Source of the DNA: Owenia fusiformis
Lineage: Eukaryota; Annelida; Polychaeta; Sabellida; Oweniidae
Length of the DNA: 64,000 nucleotides
NCBI GenBank assembly: GCA_903813345.2
Contig: CAIIXF020000004.1
Span: forward strand, 5,535,525-5,599,524
Direction of reading: 5' to 3'
Under the pieces are notes generated by a model. It was not told the DNA's origin, did not search any database, and was given only the letters and a program-made list of their open reading frames with translations. The position numbers and the translations under genes were made by a program. Shown here piece by piece: positions 22,601 through 37,600 of this stretch; the stretch's first letter is position 1, and each line of letters opens with the position of its first letter.

Positions 22601-25600
22601 TTTATTTGCTTGTTTGTTACCTATTAGAGGGCCTTTGGGTCTATTTTAGCGTGTATTGATGGAATAAATATTATTTGTGTCTCAGATCCCCCAGGCTACT
22701 TTGGTATTCACTTTGAATCTCAAAAATGGCCTATCTAGCCATCTAGTTGAAAGCCCATGATCTAGCCAATTGTTCATTGGAATAAATTTCAACTTTCAAA
22801 AGACAATGGAGTAAAACGTGCCAAGAGGTTCAGTTTCTTCATTGAAGTAGACTATAATCGCTATATCGCTCGTTTGAGGACAAATCGTGGGAATAATGCA
22901 ACCATAGTTATTTTAGATAGACTTCATCCGGGTCTTGAACACTCCGTCCTCTGGACCCAGAACATCAGGTGCTCAGACATTATCCATTGTATATAGTGCG
23001 CCATGCGTTCATAGGATGGAAGCACGATGTAATCACAATCATGCAGCATGTTTTAAACAATGCATATAAAACCAGAGACATATAAAACTGATACAAGAAC
23101 GTATGACATATAATGTGTTGCAACTCACTTTTTTAAAAAAGTGCGCCCGTTAAATCGATCTAATGAACTACACACTTCACCTGGCCTATATGAGAATGGG
23201 GGAGGGGGTGCAGATACTTTATACAAGGCAAATAAACACCTAATTAAAATTCGGTATTGGGAAATATATGCGCCCTGGTTCCAAATATATTTCTAAATAT
23301 CTCAGATCTAACGCTATCATGGGATATTGTGTGTCCAATGGGATACATCCTGGTGAGCTTTCCTCTTCCAGAGAAAAACGGATATAAGTGATTTATTTAA
23401 ATGACTCATATAGTTTTCAACGAACAAACGGTAAAACAAACTAACAAAACAAAAAACACAAACCAGACTAGTTGTCTCATTCCATCCCAGTAGTAAACCC
23501 CCAAGTCACAATGGCTAACCGATGTAATTTCTTTTAGTTAGGAATTCCATTGACCAAGGGTTTAGCCATGTTTCAGGAAAACTCTCTTTTACGTCAGTTA
23601 TATCTGGTTTTAATCTTGAGGTTGATTATACACGATCTGGGAATATTTAAAGCAGTATAGGAAGGTTTACACGTCCTGCTAAGTACAGGTCTCAATGTAA
23701 AAAGATGGCGCGGCACTATCTCTAAATGGATAACTTGATGGATTCTTTGGTGGAATTTAAACGTATTTCAAATGGAGAAGTTTAATGACCGATAGAGCTA
23801 CCCAGAATAAATGGTTCTCAAATCACATCAAATGACAGAAGGAGATGTTAACATTTCAATAGTCTCAAGATCCTTCTTTAAAAGAGAGTTTCATATGTGA
23901 GAATAACCCAGAAATCAAAGATGACACCACCTCGATGTAAAGATTAACCTCTAGCTCATTATATAGGCTCATCTTTGAATTCCTCCTCTTGAGCTTCAAG
24001 TATATTGCATCAACCTCCAGGCCCGTAGCCAGGGGGGTTCGGGGCGTTCGGGCGAACCCCCCTGGCCAAAATTTCTTTAAAATCATGCAGTTTTTCACCA
24101 TTCTGACTATTCTTGTGTGATTTTTGGCCAAATTTGCCAAAGTGACCCCCCTAGATTTTTTTGGAAAAGTGAAGCCCCCCTTGAAAAAGTCTGGCTACGG
24201 GCCTGACCTTTCTTTAAAAAAAATAGGAAACGGCGGTATACACTGCGTTTAATATTTAATTAATAGCAGAACAAATATCACGCCACATCGATTAATAAAG
24301 ACAATTAATACATGCAGATCTTTCAAGATTTATAACCAAATACAAAACGGATACCAACGCGTATCCATGAAGAGGTCACGTGGATTTACGTGGACGGAGT
24401 ACACGTGGATGCACACGCATCGTTACCACACGGTTGTGTTTATATACTGACAAAATGAATGCAAAGAATGATCAAAATATAGTTCCTCATCAGATCAATT
24501 TTTTAAATGAAAATCGTCTATGCCCATTGGTGGTCTAATACATTGCGTTTGCCCTAGGGGATGAAATCTGTCGTATTGCGTTTGTAAATGCAACGATTTC
24601 GGTCAACTTAATAATTTATAAATAGCGATAAGGCGATGTTTTGGAAATAATGTACGAGCACTAATTTATCGTTGGATTTTACAGTTTTGAAAGAGTCCGT
24701 GATACCCACCGCAAAATAGGCCTGGAATAATTTCCCATTGCCATTTTTACTTGGTCGATAAACTTTTGATATAATACCCGTATTTGGTCAACTTAGATGA
24801 TAACGTCATAACAGTTACCATGGTACGGACGAAACCTTTTTAACTCAAGAGGAGAAGATAAGCAGGTGGACATTACAATTAAATCTTCAGTGAATCACTC
24901 CCGTTTCACAAGAATCTAAAATCACCTTGGTGGGGTTGCTGGCCTAGCAATGCAATTATATGAAATAGCATGTTCTGATTGGTTGGAATTGAACACACCT
25001 TCCCTAGCTATATGTGAATCAGCGATAATGGAATGGATGATTGACCAGGTAAATCTTGTCATTGAATTCCAGAAAACCAATTATTCAATCAACTTTAAAT
25101 TTTGACAAATACAACACCAGATAATAGGCCAAACTGCCATAATTCACGTCACCATACTAGTCAATGGGCAAAAGGGCAAACGCCTGACTTTTTATCTCGA
25201 GTTATGGATTTATGTGGCCTCACTGGCCCATCTGAGGTTCTAAAGCTATGTCTAAGCTACATCTTGACAAAAAACTCAATAGGGGCCAACCATCTACTTT
25301 TTGAAATAATTGGTCAATCGTGACACTACCCCCTCTCTCTGCCGACACAAATTGAAATTCACAAAAATCAAGGCAAAATTAATGCGCCACTTGACTCGAA
25401 ATTTTCCTTCAGATAACCCAAATAAACGCATTTTCAGAAGAAATGGCATGTTCTCATTGCAAAAAGAAGACAACTGTGCCTACATACTAGCTTACTGACT
25501 CGTCATGATCACAATTGTGTCGGGACTACATTTATTTTTGAATACTACTTTCAGCGGAGGTGACGTATTAGGGCATTTGGGCCTACGTGCCAATAGCTGA

Positions 25601-28600
25601 TTAGGGTTTGGGCATGCTGGGTAAATTACATGGCGTCCATTTTACGAGTCATCACCTTTCCTGTAGTATATTGATGACGTTTTTTCTCTAGCATGTTTTG
25701 CAGCAGAACATGTCATGTACATACTGCCTCTGACTTTCTTGAAAAGGAAGTTAGAATGTCATTTCATGTCTCCTGACAACGACGCAGTTAAAGACGTCAA
25801 TAAACTATACTAGAATAGTAATTATTTACCGAGCACGATTTAGAGCTATTTGCGGATCTTATTTTTGAAGTGTATTTATATCATGAAATCGTGTTTGCGA
25901 GACTAGCTATATGGGTGTCGACTTTTGGCTTGCAACCGAAGATACCTCAAGGAAAGCCGGAGACTGCCGAAGATTTTCTGTGCAAACGAAGTTGGCCGAG
26001 GGTACCCCGAATGTGAAGAGGACGTCTCTAATTGGTCAAAAAGAGGCTCGGCAATTTCCGTCAGATTGAATCGGCTTACCTCCGGGAGCAAAGTGTTATT
26101 GAATAAGCACGCAGACAATTTGAAGCACAAATGTGTCTGCTGAATAGCTTTATATCATCAAACGGATAAGACAGTCTAACGATACAAACGATCTGTCTCA
26201 TCTTCGCAATAAGAGGTCCCCTTGCAAAATAAATCAATATGGATTCAAGTAAATAACGCTCGTTGGATGTGTCTAATTAAAATATTTCTTAGGTAGCATT
26301 CGCGAATTCAACTGCCGGTTGACGATTTAACCTACTATTTTATGACAAACTCATTGAAATATGAATGGAATAGTGGCAGGATTTAATCAAATTTAAATGA
26401 TTTGGCCATATAATAAGTTAAACCGTCAATCGTCAGTTGGATTCGCGATTGCTACATTTAGAATTTCGTTGTTTAGCATTTCAATGTTTGACTTCATGTA
26501 GCAATCAATGTAATCTCGTCAATCTAAACAACCATGTGATTGTTGTTTGGAGGCAAGGGTTTTATGAGAAAGGTCTGTTCAAAATAAATTGATTTATATC
26601 ACTTGTCTTCTCAGCTGTATTCAGCTGAGAGTACGAAATCACCTTACTCAAGAGCAACCTGTTGAAAATGTCTTACTTTATATAATGTGCTTGGCCCCGG
26701 GTTCGATTCCCGGCTCAGACGAATTTGTTTGTGCGCTATGTAATTATGAGTGTTTGACACAGGGATAAGGATTCCTCCAATGAGGGGTTCCTGGCTCTGC
26801 CTTCGACTGTAAGATACGTAAAATACAGAATATACCAATGAGGTATTGCTCGCCAAATATCGGTTAACAAAAATACGATACAATAGGTTCATCAAAGCGA
26901 ATTAAAAATGGCTGTCAACGCATCAACGTGGAGAAATACTTGTATAGCGTCACGCAAAACATATGTATTATTTATAAATAAAAATTGTTTTATATACAGG
27001 TTGGGCCAATAAAACGCCATTTTTTCAAAATGCTATCATAACTTTTTTATTTAATTTTTGATACAAAATCATTATTTGCATACCAAATGAAACTTGAGGT
27101 TGTTACCTAGCCATGGATCATGGATTGAACACTTTTACTTGAACAAGATATGTCTCACTTAAACATGTAGCGTGCCATGAGATATAAGCATAATTTGCAA
27201 AACGTTCCTGAACTGATGCAAACCCCAGTGAGTATAGGGTATGGAAAGGTCTCCAGGAGATTGTATGAAGGCACCCAATCTAGAAAATTGCTCAACTAAA
27301 GCTGGCAATTAAGACAGGTTGAAAAAAACTTAGTTAACATTTCATTGCTATATCAGCAAGGTGACTAAAACTAAAATATATCATCAAATAGGGTGGCGGA
27401 CCAATTGAACTCCTCTTTTAAATCAAATATAATCCAAGTTGAAGGACTTGTTACACTATATTATTACTAAGAACCCCTGGCACTATATAACTGCAAAATT
27501 TGGGGTATGTAGGTTGGAAAATAAAAATGTTCTAGTGTCTTGAAAAAAAGTTGCGTTTTTTTTTTGGCCCACCCTGTATATCTGCATCATCGAGGGTTAC
27601 TCACGAGTGGTTCTTCAAACTCCTCTCTCAAATCAAATTATCGAGAACATTTAACATACAAAAAGGTTAAACACGCTTGTAGAGAATGGCGAATTTCCAG
27701 GTATTGCACAAGATGCGTTCCTTGAATTACCCTATACTGAGTTAATCGTATATCGGAATTAAGAGCCTTTAAATCATTAAACACACGGCTTAGATGTATT
27801 CCGATCAGCATATCCTGACTTTCGAATAAGAACGCGGATTTATAACTAATTTGGCGGATACCGACAATTTCCAACTCAATAATCTCGTCGCTAAATCACC
27901 CGATACTCAAAACTCACTCCGACGCCCAGCCCCCGTGAAAGGCTGAAACTATTTCCTCTCCCCAATTCTTCATTTGGGAGGTGGGAGATTTTGGCAAAGT
28001 GCTACGTCAGTGATTTTATCTGATAACTTGTAAAGAGCAGTTCAAGACCACCTTTCATTTATTGCAAAAAAGATGTCGATTATCAAACAACGACGAAAAT
28101 GACAATATGTTCTTGAAAAATGGCACTTGAGCACATTCACACATACATAATACAGACGTTTTATTTGACATTTTTGTCACGCAACCCAACGTGTAGAGAT
28201 TGGCGTTTTTAATAAGTTCGGCTTAACTATAATAATACTCTGGGGGATGAACGTGATAATCAAGCAAAGAGTCATATTTTATATTGTTGCCATAAAAACG
28301 ACAGTTACCTTGTTAATACTGCAGTGAAAAGAATAAATAACACACTGAATATGTTATTACTATTGATAATTCATTTTTCGAACGATGATATTACAAAATT
28401 TAAATGTCCTCTAGCTGAGCATTCGTGAAATCTAATTTACTCGTAATGCTGTAGCATTTAGTTACATTTTCCAGTAAATCTTTTAAATCTTTTTTCCAAA
28501 GTTTTTGTTCAAATTTTTTAATTTGTTTTTTCTTATCTAAAAAAAAAATCAAAATTATTTTTTTTAAAGTAGTGGTCAACAGTACCTCATAGTGGTCAAC

Positions 28601-31600
28601 AGTATACAATTGTTGACCTCTCCAGAGGTCAACCGGCAAAATTGTATACCGAGACTGTAAACCGAGAAGCTACTGTTGACAGAGACCGAAGGTCGAGGTC
28701 AACAGTGTTTCAAGGTTTACAGTCGAGGTATATGATTTTGACGGTTAACCGAATGGAGAGGTCTACAATTGTTTTGTTAGTCAGAAGAAACTAATAATAC
28801 TCATATATACGACAGTCATCAATCATGGCTTCATTTCACAATCTTTTCTACGAACCACGCCAGCAATAATTTTTAAGAAAATCTGAAGACAGTGGAAGCT
28901 AAACTCTCTGTTTTCGGCACATAACTGCGTACTCACCAGAAAATTAATGTTAATTTTGCGTTTCTATTTGTATTGTTGCTATACTCGTCGTGTAGAAAAG
29001 TCAAAATATCACTTTCATCAACGTGTACAAAATGTCCGACTACCATGTTTTTTCTGTAAACATTGTGACGTCATATTTCCCATAATTCACAAGTGTAGTA
29101 CAGTAACATACGCGGTCAATAATATGATATCCCATGATGCACAAGTGAGGTACAGGCAAAAATGTTGACCGCTAATTGACCAATCAGATGCGAGTATTTA
29201 CACTGAGGTACTAACAATACATATTGTTGACCGCTAATCAACCAATCAGAATTGAGTATTTCAAGTCCGGTACTAACAATATTAATAGCTACCTTAATCC
29301 CTATGTGTTCTAGAGACATTTTTCTTTGCAGTTCGCAGTCATTCACCGTTTAGTACCTCGAGATTTACTCGAAATGCAAGGAGGATTGGAAGCCAGGGTT
29401 CCAACTCGATATTCTTTAATCTCCACGCATGCGTCATTTGCTATTCGTGTCTGTATAATTTGTACGACTGCATGGAGAATGACCCGATACTCTCCAACAA
29501 AGCTATCGCTAGGTGATTGTTTTGCAGAATATCGGTGTTGCATTCTGGGAGCCAATCCTCCTTGCTCGAAATGTTTAGAGGACAAAACAATGAAAATGTT
29601 TACGATTGGACCGCACAATAACATACATTTTCCGCACAAAAACAACCATGCCGTGATGCCTTTAGCTAGTTTGGGTTATTGCGAACCTGTGTTAGATCTT
29701 ATATGCTGTATTTAACGCTAATTTTGCGAGGTCCCAATGCCGTAATTGTAAGTTTACCGGAATCAATTTTAGTAAAGGTCAATCATGACTTTCCTTTCAA
29801 TCTAAAATTGCGCAAATGCACGTCAAAACGAAATTAAACTCCTAAAATCCTAAATGAAGGTTCGATATTAAGGAAGAGCTTTACATTGCAAACACGCGTG
29901 CTTCTCAACTTGAAGTATCAAGTACCTTGAAAAATGTGTATAATTCATGCTGCTGCTAATTTCGTATTCGCTGTAACGTTTGTATAGTTTTCTCCTGTCA
30001 TTTAATCCAGGCTATCGTTATTACTGCGAATATAATCGATGCTCACTTCACACGGACCCGTATGCTCGGCTGTAAACTGGCATATATCACACCAAATATC
30101 AGGGGCGTATCTGAAAAATAACAAGGGGCCACATTTCAAGCCTGAAAAAATATTTGGCCCCAAAACCCAAAACTTGGGCCCAAATTTAAGGCACTTTTTC
30201 TTGATAATTTGATCTGAAATTAAAGATTATGGCTGAAAAATGCCGCTCATGTTCCTGGTGTCTATGCCAACAGAGATGTGTTCGGGGACTGAATATCACG
30301 GCGCCAGTGTGTGTTTAAGGTTTTTCGGATTGTCATCAAATTATTGTAACTCGATGCCATTTTGTTCGTTCTGAATTAACGTACACACGTGTAGTAAATA
30401 TGCACTCTTGGGCACGTGGTAACTATTTTTGACCAACTGATGAAGTACTTACATTTACGCTATTTTAGAACAAAATCGCAGGTTTTAGATATATCGGGAC
30501 ATATTTCAATTTGCATAACTATTAGTAGGCTATAGATGCATAAGGGTTATATGAAAATTGAACCAATAAAACAGTTAAAGCGAACTTACTACTTTGCCCG
30601 CCATGCTATCCGACCCGAACGAGCCACCTGGTGGTAAAACTGGTAACTACCTACTTTTATCTGCGTCATTAATATCAAAAAGTCACGATGCGGTCTTGAA
30701 TTATGGAAACATAAAATATTATAGTATCGTAGTTAGAGAAGACAAGGTCAAACTGCACTACACATCTATTCTAGTCCTTGAGGAATCCAGGTAATATTTT
30801 TCCAGTACCTTGCCCTTTGCGTTAGTTCGACATCACTTCTTAAAAGAGAGCTACGTCTGTAGTTTATAACTAGACTCTGCGCACAGGGTACCAGGACCAG
30901 CTGGCACTGGCATATACCACACCAAGCATTGTATCTCTATAGAAAATTTTTAATTTCATATATTATTTTATCGGTATGGCTTCAACGGAGATATGTTTGG
31001 GCATTGAATGTCTGGCATTTGTACTGGATGAGGTGATCGGAGAAAATCTTGATTTTTATTTTTGAATTCTGGTTTTATCGCTGCAAGAGATGAGCATCCC
31101 TCTGGGGACAATGGGATATACTAAGTTGGTGTTGACGTTTTTATTATTAACGATAATTAACGGAAGCACGTCAATTAACGATAGAACGTCGATCCTGAGT
31201 GTGACATCACTTGCTCTCACCGACAACATGCATTATATTAACATACACTGTAATGAACGTTCCTTTATCTCATCGACTCGTGGAATATTATACTCGATTG
31301 ATACAGCCGAACACCTTACTTGAGTCTCTAGCTTGCAAGCAAGGCATTAACCTATCTAACCAGTACATCGTATTACTAGCGCATTCGAACAATTATCTCG
31401 CCTGTTTTCATTAAACGGATATACGTTGTACGATTGAAAAGGAAAGGATAACCATGACGTATTTTTGATTGTACCAGAGCAAAAAAAGGAACATGCGGGG
31501 ATTTCCTAAAACACACCGGGATTTCCTTAACTTAGGAGCAGAGTTGTATAAAGCAAAAAAACGTCGCTGTTAAAGGCACTTTAAGGGGACGAACATGTCT

Positions 31601-34600
31601 GAAGAAAACATTATTTGAACGTTTTGTCAGCGTAAAAAAGCGTAAAATAGTAATTGTTAAGCTGATTTCATAAAATTCAAGGAAAGTTCGAAACGTAGAT
31701 GCAATCCTCGTAATGAAACTGTCATTGTTGATTATTGAAGTAACTAATATTAAACTAATATAAACATATATACTGAGTACACATTGGACCAGAGGCCTTA
31801 TATGAAATAAATCTATCTTATTAAAAGATTCGTGAGGATTTAATGCGATTAATTATCGATGCCTGCATTGTAATAGGTTCTTCGTCAAAGCCTTATTGTA
31901 TAGAGGATTGTATAGAAGGGAATCGGGTCAAGATGTGTGTTTATCCTATAATCCAAATCCGGTTATTTAGTCCGTCTTAGAGACGTGAACTGTTTACTTA
32001 TAAAGTGTAATTTCTTGATGAAAAATAACAGAGAAAGGAGCTCAGATTCTGTTTACAATCCAAATTCAGTACGGAAATATACGAGCAATGATATACCAGG
32101 AAAATGTGATGTTTGAGGATTTTAGCCACAGCAAGCTATTTAAGTGAAAGATGATGGTAGAATAGTGAGAACATATTACTAGAGAAATCAGTAGCTCATA
32201 GGCAATATTATAAGATGTATGAAATTGTAAACCGTTTCGTTCCTGGAGAAAGGAAAGAATATGCTTGGTGGATGTCAGGGGTGAGTCAATTGTGCTAGGC
32301 CCGACAACAGTTGAACAAATTAATATAGCTTTTAAGCAACAGGGCAACATGAAATTTACAATGGGCGACAAGCATAGTTTGTATTGTTTTTGAAAATTCC
32401 TTCTCTTGTGCTTGAAAACAAATTGTGAAAATTCTGGACCAGTTTTTTTTGTAAAACTTAAGGCCATTTTTGAAAAGGAACCGTCGCCCAGAAACCAAAC
32501 CTCAATCAAAAAACTAAACTGGGGCCAACTAAGGGGGGGGGGCATTTCCCCTTTATCCGCCAGCATAAAATAATGATAAAACGCAACCCATGATACTGCA
32601 AACCGGATTGTAAGCTTAATGAGTTCCAAGTTGAGCCGCTGAATTAAGCTCACTTCCACATCTCGCTATTCAGGATCAATTACTAAAGATCTAGCAATTC
32701 AGCGAGCGGTGATCGATACGTCAAATAACAGTTGGTACCCAGAGTGTGTACAAAAATTAACGGGTTGTACGTCAAGTAATATCAAATGATCACATCAAAC
32801 CGGTAATGCGGGATATTTATTTTAACGAAAGGTAAATTGATTTGTGAATCGTACGTCAATTAACGGATGGTATAATCAATTAACGAATGGTACGTTGATT
32901 AACGGATGGTATAATCAGTTAACTAATGGTACGTTGATTAACGAATGGTACGTCAATTAACGGAAGATACGTTGATTGTCTAATGGATTAACGAATGGTA
33001 CATTGATTAACGGATGATATAATCAATTAACTAATAGTGCGTTGATAAACGGATTGTATAATGAGTTAAACGAATGGTACGTTAATAAATATGGTATGTT
33101 AATTAACGAATGGTAAAATCAATTGACTAATGGTAAAATCAATTGACTTATGGTACATTGATTATCGGATTTTATAATGATTAGCGAATGGTACGTTAAT
33201 TAACGGATGGTATAATCACTCAACGAATGATACGTCAGCCAACGAATGACGTCAGTGTATGAAATTTCTGATTAACGAAATGCACGTCGATTTTCGAATG
33301 ATATGTCGTCTGTAATCGTATACGACGGCCAATTAGCACGTTGTTATTATTAAAAAAAACATTTATATAGTTAATTTTGACATAAATATTTTCCATCGTT
33401 GAATTTTACATATGGCCGACCTAACAGACCTATAATCGTCGAGTCAATAAATCAGTATTTATTTTCCATTAAATGAGATCGGCAATCTAAACCAAGGATC
33501 ATAAAATATAAATACAAAGTTTCTAGTCATTTGCAGTTGTTGCCCTGTTCTGGAAATGACATATGGAATATTGTTCATAAAGGGAGATTCAAACATAGAA
33601 TGCAAATTTTTATTAGTTCTTAAAGAGAGAATCAGCAGAGAGTACAACCAAATTGTCTCTTTTTGGATCGTCCGGCCGTTCTAAAAGAAATTTTTTTTAA
33701 TCGCTGTTCTAAAATGCCAACACCGTTTCATTCTCTCTTCATAATTTGACTGGAAACGTGAAATCGATTTTGATGTGTGTGAATTTTTTAACAATTTGAT
33801 GAGATGTCAAGCTCAGGGGCCGAGAGGGCTTGAACGCCAGCGCGTTCAGGCTTGGCGATTGGGCTCCGTAACCACGAGGTTGCGAGTTCGAGACGTGTGT
33901 GCTCCTTGTGTTTATTCATTTAGGCGTTGTGTTTTCCTTCTCAATTTCTGTAAATATTGATGATGTCTGTCGAATCGCAACAGTTGCAGAATTAGTGTAT
34001 TATAGATGTTATTAGAAGAGCATAACATAACGTCACGTAAAATTACATTACATAACGCAATATAACGTAACGTAACGTTACATGTAATGATTAATCTACT
34101 CAAGTATAACTGATTGCATTGCTTGCATTTTTATGAATTAACATGTGACTGATTATCCATTTAAAGCAACATAATGAACAATTACAGCAACGATTGAAAG
34201 CACCAAATTGATTACACGAAAAACACGAACGTATAAATCATTTTCGAAGTTTAAATGCCAACGAGACACGTGTGAATGATTTGACAAGTCAAACCGTTTA
34301 TAATGTCATTAAAGAATTAGACTTTATTGATAAATGCGATGTTTCTACTTAAAATAGAAAAATCGATGATTTGGCACAGATGTGATGTACCTGGTAATAA
34401 TGAGTTTATTTCAATCAAAAAAAGTATTATGTGCAATTGTTTATTCTAGCATATACTAGTATAGATTAGGAGCATATATCATTAGAATTCAGTAATGCTC
34501 CATAGTAACCATAAGGAATAACATTTCAATAAACTGGTATAGTTCGTTATTATCTTCCGTCAATCATTTGAAAGTAAAAACATCTCTGGTGCGATCGTTG

Positions 34601-37600
34601 ATCAATTTTAGTTTTCATTAGTACTTAAATGTGAAAAATAAATACATAAAAGAAAGCATACGCATGCGTGAACTACCATCGGATCGGGAAGGATGGGTTC
34701 GTGCAATTCTAAAATATGTAAATGATTTAACTCTTAAGTAGACGTGTTTTATTCAATTTTGAATGTTTCATGAATGTCAAGTGGGAACTGGGGCTTATCC
34801 AACCTGAATTCAACTAGTGTTTCATTAAGATACATGCCATCGTGGAACAAAGAGGTTATATGTTTCGAATTGTCTGAAATATCCAAATTACTTTTGTTAC
34901 TACACCCGTTGACAATGACGTTGATTTTTCATTTTATTACACATTTCTGCACTGACTTTGCAAGCCAAAATAGAAAATGGTTTTCAAGGGTATCTTGTAC
35001 GTATATGTACTTTACGTGATGCGTATATAAATGCAGGTAGACTTTGAAGTGCAAAAACCTGATAAACCTATAAAAAACAAAAAAACAAACAGAATCCCTC
35101 CCTATACTTATACCTTTCACGCTGTATTTCGATTACTTCCCTACATGCATATTTATACACTAGCAAAGGGACTTTAATTTATCGAGTAGTATCACGGAGC
35201 CGTGGAATATCAGTTACTATGGGAACGAATGATTTATCTTAAGCCAAGTCGAGATGATTCAATCGCTGACTCTGGGTTGCACTGACCTTCGCTTCCACTT
35301 CAAACAAAATGAAACATGGCATGGTGTCATCAGTTCAGATAAATGTTGCATTCAATCGTGAATAAAATAAATTACTCACATGATTATAATTTGAAGTATT
35401 ACACACAGCACCAAAAACATGGCACGTCCTAATTATCATTGGAAGTATTACACACGGCACCAAAAACATGGCACGTCCTAATTATCATTTGAAGTATTAC
35501 ACATAGCACCAAAAACATGGCACATCCTAATTATCATTGGAAGTATTGCACACGGCACCAAAAACATGGCACATCCTAATTATCATTGGAAGTATTACAC
35601 ACAGCACCAAAAACATGGCACGTCCTAATTATCATTTGAAGTATTACACACGGCACCAAAAACATGGCACATCCTAATTATCATTTGAAGTATTACACAC
35701 AGCACCCAAAACATGGCACGTCCTAATTATCATTTGAAGTATTACACACAGCACCAAAAACATGGCACGTCCTAATTATCATTTGAAGTATTACACACAG
35801 TACCAAAAACATGGCACGTCCTAATTATCATTTGAAGTATTATACACGGCACCAAAAACATGGCACGTCCTAATTATCATTTGAAGTATTACACACAGCA
35901 CCAAAAATAAAAAACATGGCACGTCCTAATTATCATTTGAAGTATTATACACGGCACCAAAAACATGGCACGTCCCAATTATTATTTGAAGTATTATACA
36001 CGGCACTAAAAGCATTGCACGTTAGGCCATTACAATATATATATATATGTTTATGCAAGCGTACAAAGACTAAAAATAAAACATGTTAACGATTTAATCT
36101 ACTTTTTACGGCCAATTCATTTAAATATGAATGGTATAGTACAATGGCAAGTACTATTCATATTTAAATGAGTTTGCCATAAAATAGCAGGCTTATCCGC
36201 CAGCCGGCAATTGAATTTGCGAATGGTACCAAAGTAAAAATCTATTTGATTTAATCAGACCAGATTTTACTTTACCCTCCCAAAATCAATATGTTTACTT
36301 TACATTTCATGGTCATATATAGTTAATGAAGCATGATTTCACACAATAACATAACACGTATGTATTAATTACAGTGTAATGTCATATTTACGATTGTAAA
36401 GAATCTTCATCGCGTTACTCCATTGTCAATGCACTTTAGTGAATTGTGACTTAACAAAATAAAATTGTCATTCCAAGTACTGTATTCATACCTCTACAAT
36501 AGGGAGTTTAAGCTTGCGTATAAAATCGAAACGCCAAACGATACGTATGACCAATCGCCCGTACAAATGCATCGCTTAAATATTTTCCGTCCACGTTTAA
36601 GTTGTGAAAAACATTGCAAGCTTAAACTCCTATTATTCAAGATACGCGCCGTGGTATATGAGTAAACGTTCTTGGTCTCTGAAGTATGTTTAATGTTTTT
36701 GTAATTTCCATTATGATTGCACTGCGGTTATTGCTTAATTGTCACTTCAACTGTAGAACCGTGTCATACAACGGCCCATTTTGCTAATTTATCGATTAAT
36801 GAGAAGTTACGACTTACTGCATTCAACGATAATATGTTTTGCATTCATTTCTACTTGGCTTTATTTCGATCAACAGTGTTCTTATAACTGTTTTACTTTG
36901 TGCTAATCTCCAACATTTTGTGCTTTCAGATGATGACGTCAGGACTACAAGGGAATCAACCGTATCACCCAGCGTACATATCACCCCATCAATCTAGTGT
37001 GTCACCACATCAACACAACGTGTCTCCACGTCATAGAGAGGTGTCACCACGTCATAGAGAAGTGTCACCTCGCCATAAAGAAGTGTCACCTCGTCATAGG
37101 GATTTGTCACCACGTCAAATAGAAATACCAGGCCGCCATAATGTCCTGTCACCACGTCATATGGAGATGTCGCCATATCAAATGGAGAGATCACCGCATC
37201 ATAGAGCCATGTCACCACGTTATACAGACACACCAACTCACCATAGAGACATGTCAACGCATCATAGAGACACGTCTTCAATTTACAGAGCTCAAAATAT
37301 ATTCGATAGATTTCAAAGCGTCCCACCTGCGTCGCATACCATGCTACAGTCGGATGCTCCATTGGATCTCTCCAACGTACAGCATGGTAGAGACAATGAA
37401 TCTCCAGACAGAGACATGCAGTACAATATGACATATAAGAGCTCAAGGACTAGTGACAGTCCATTGGATTTATCTTGTAAGACTAGAAAACGAAGTGCCG
37501 ATACAACGGATGGAAATGCGTCTGACGATGACGTCATATGCGTTGGGGTATCACCTCCAAATAAGAAACCCCATTCAGAGGCTAAACGCCAGAACTGTGA

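Larger units (their letters stand above)
22580..36929 (+). other. 14.35-kb intron before the giant exon
   Basis: Donor GTGGGT, acceptor TGCTTTCAG. It contains several MITEs, SINE-like sequences and two satellites, listed separately. No gene is supported in 22600-24000, 24210-26290, 27600-28500, 31000-32800 or 34100-35390. Open frames there up to 197 codons (for example 32066-32659 minus) show no recognisable family. Confidence 0.6.

Noticed and set aside
26685-26730. Possible tRNA gene
   Set aside because: The T-arm and B-box are perfect, but no matching acceptor stem or D-arm was found; better read as a SINE fragment.
29326-29715. Opposing frames of 129 and 100 codons
   Set aside because: They overlap a ~190-bp foldback; an open frame on both strands is a consequence of the palindrome.
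32066-32659. 197-codon minus-strand frame
   Set aside because: No motif or family recognised, and no splice or promoter context; probably chance in AT-rich intron, though not excluded.
32820-33260. CRISPR-like regular repeats
   Set aside because: Units are short, contiguous and diverged with no spacers; eukaryotic satellite.
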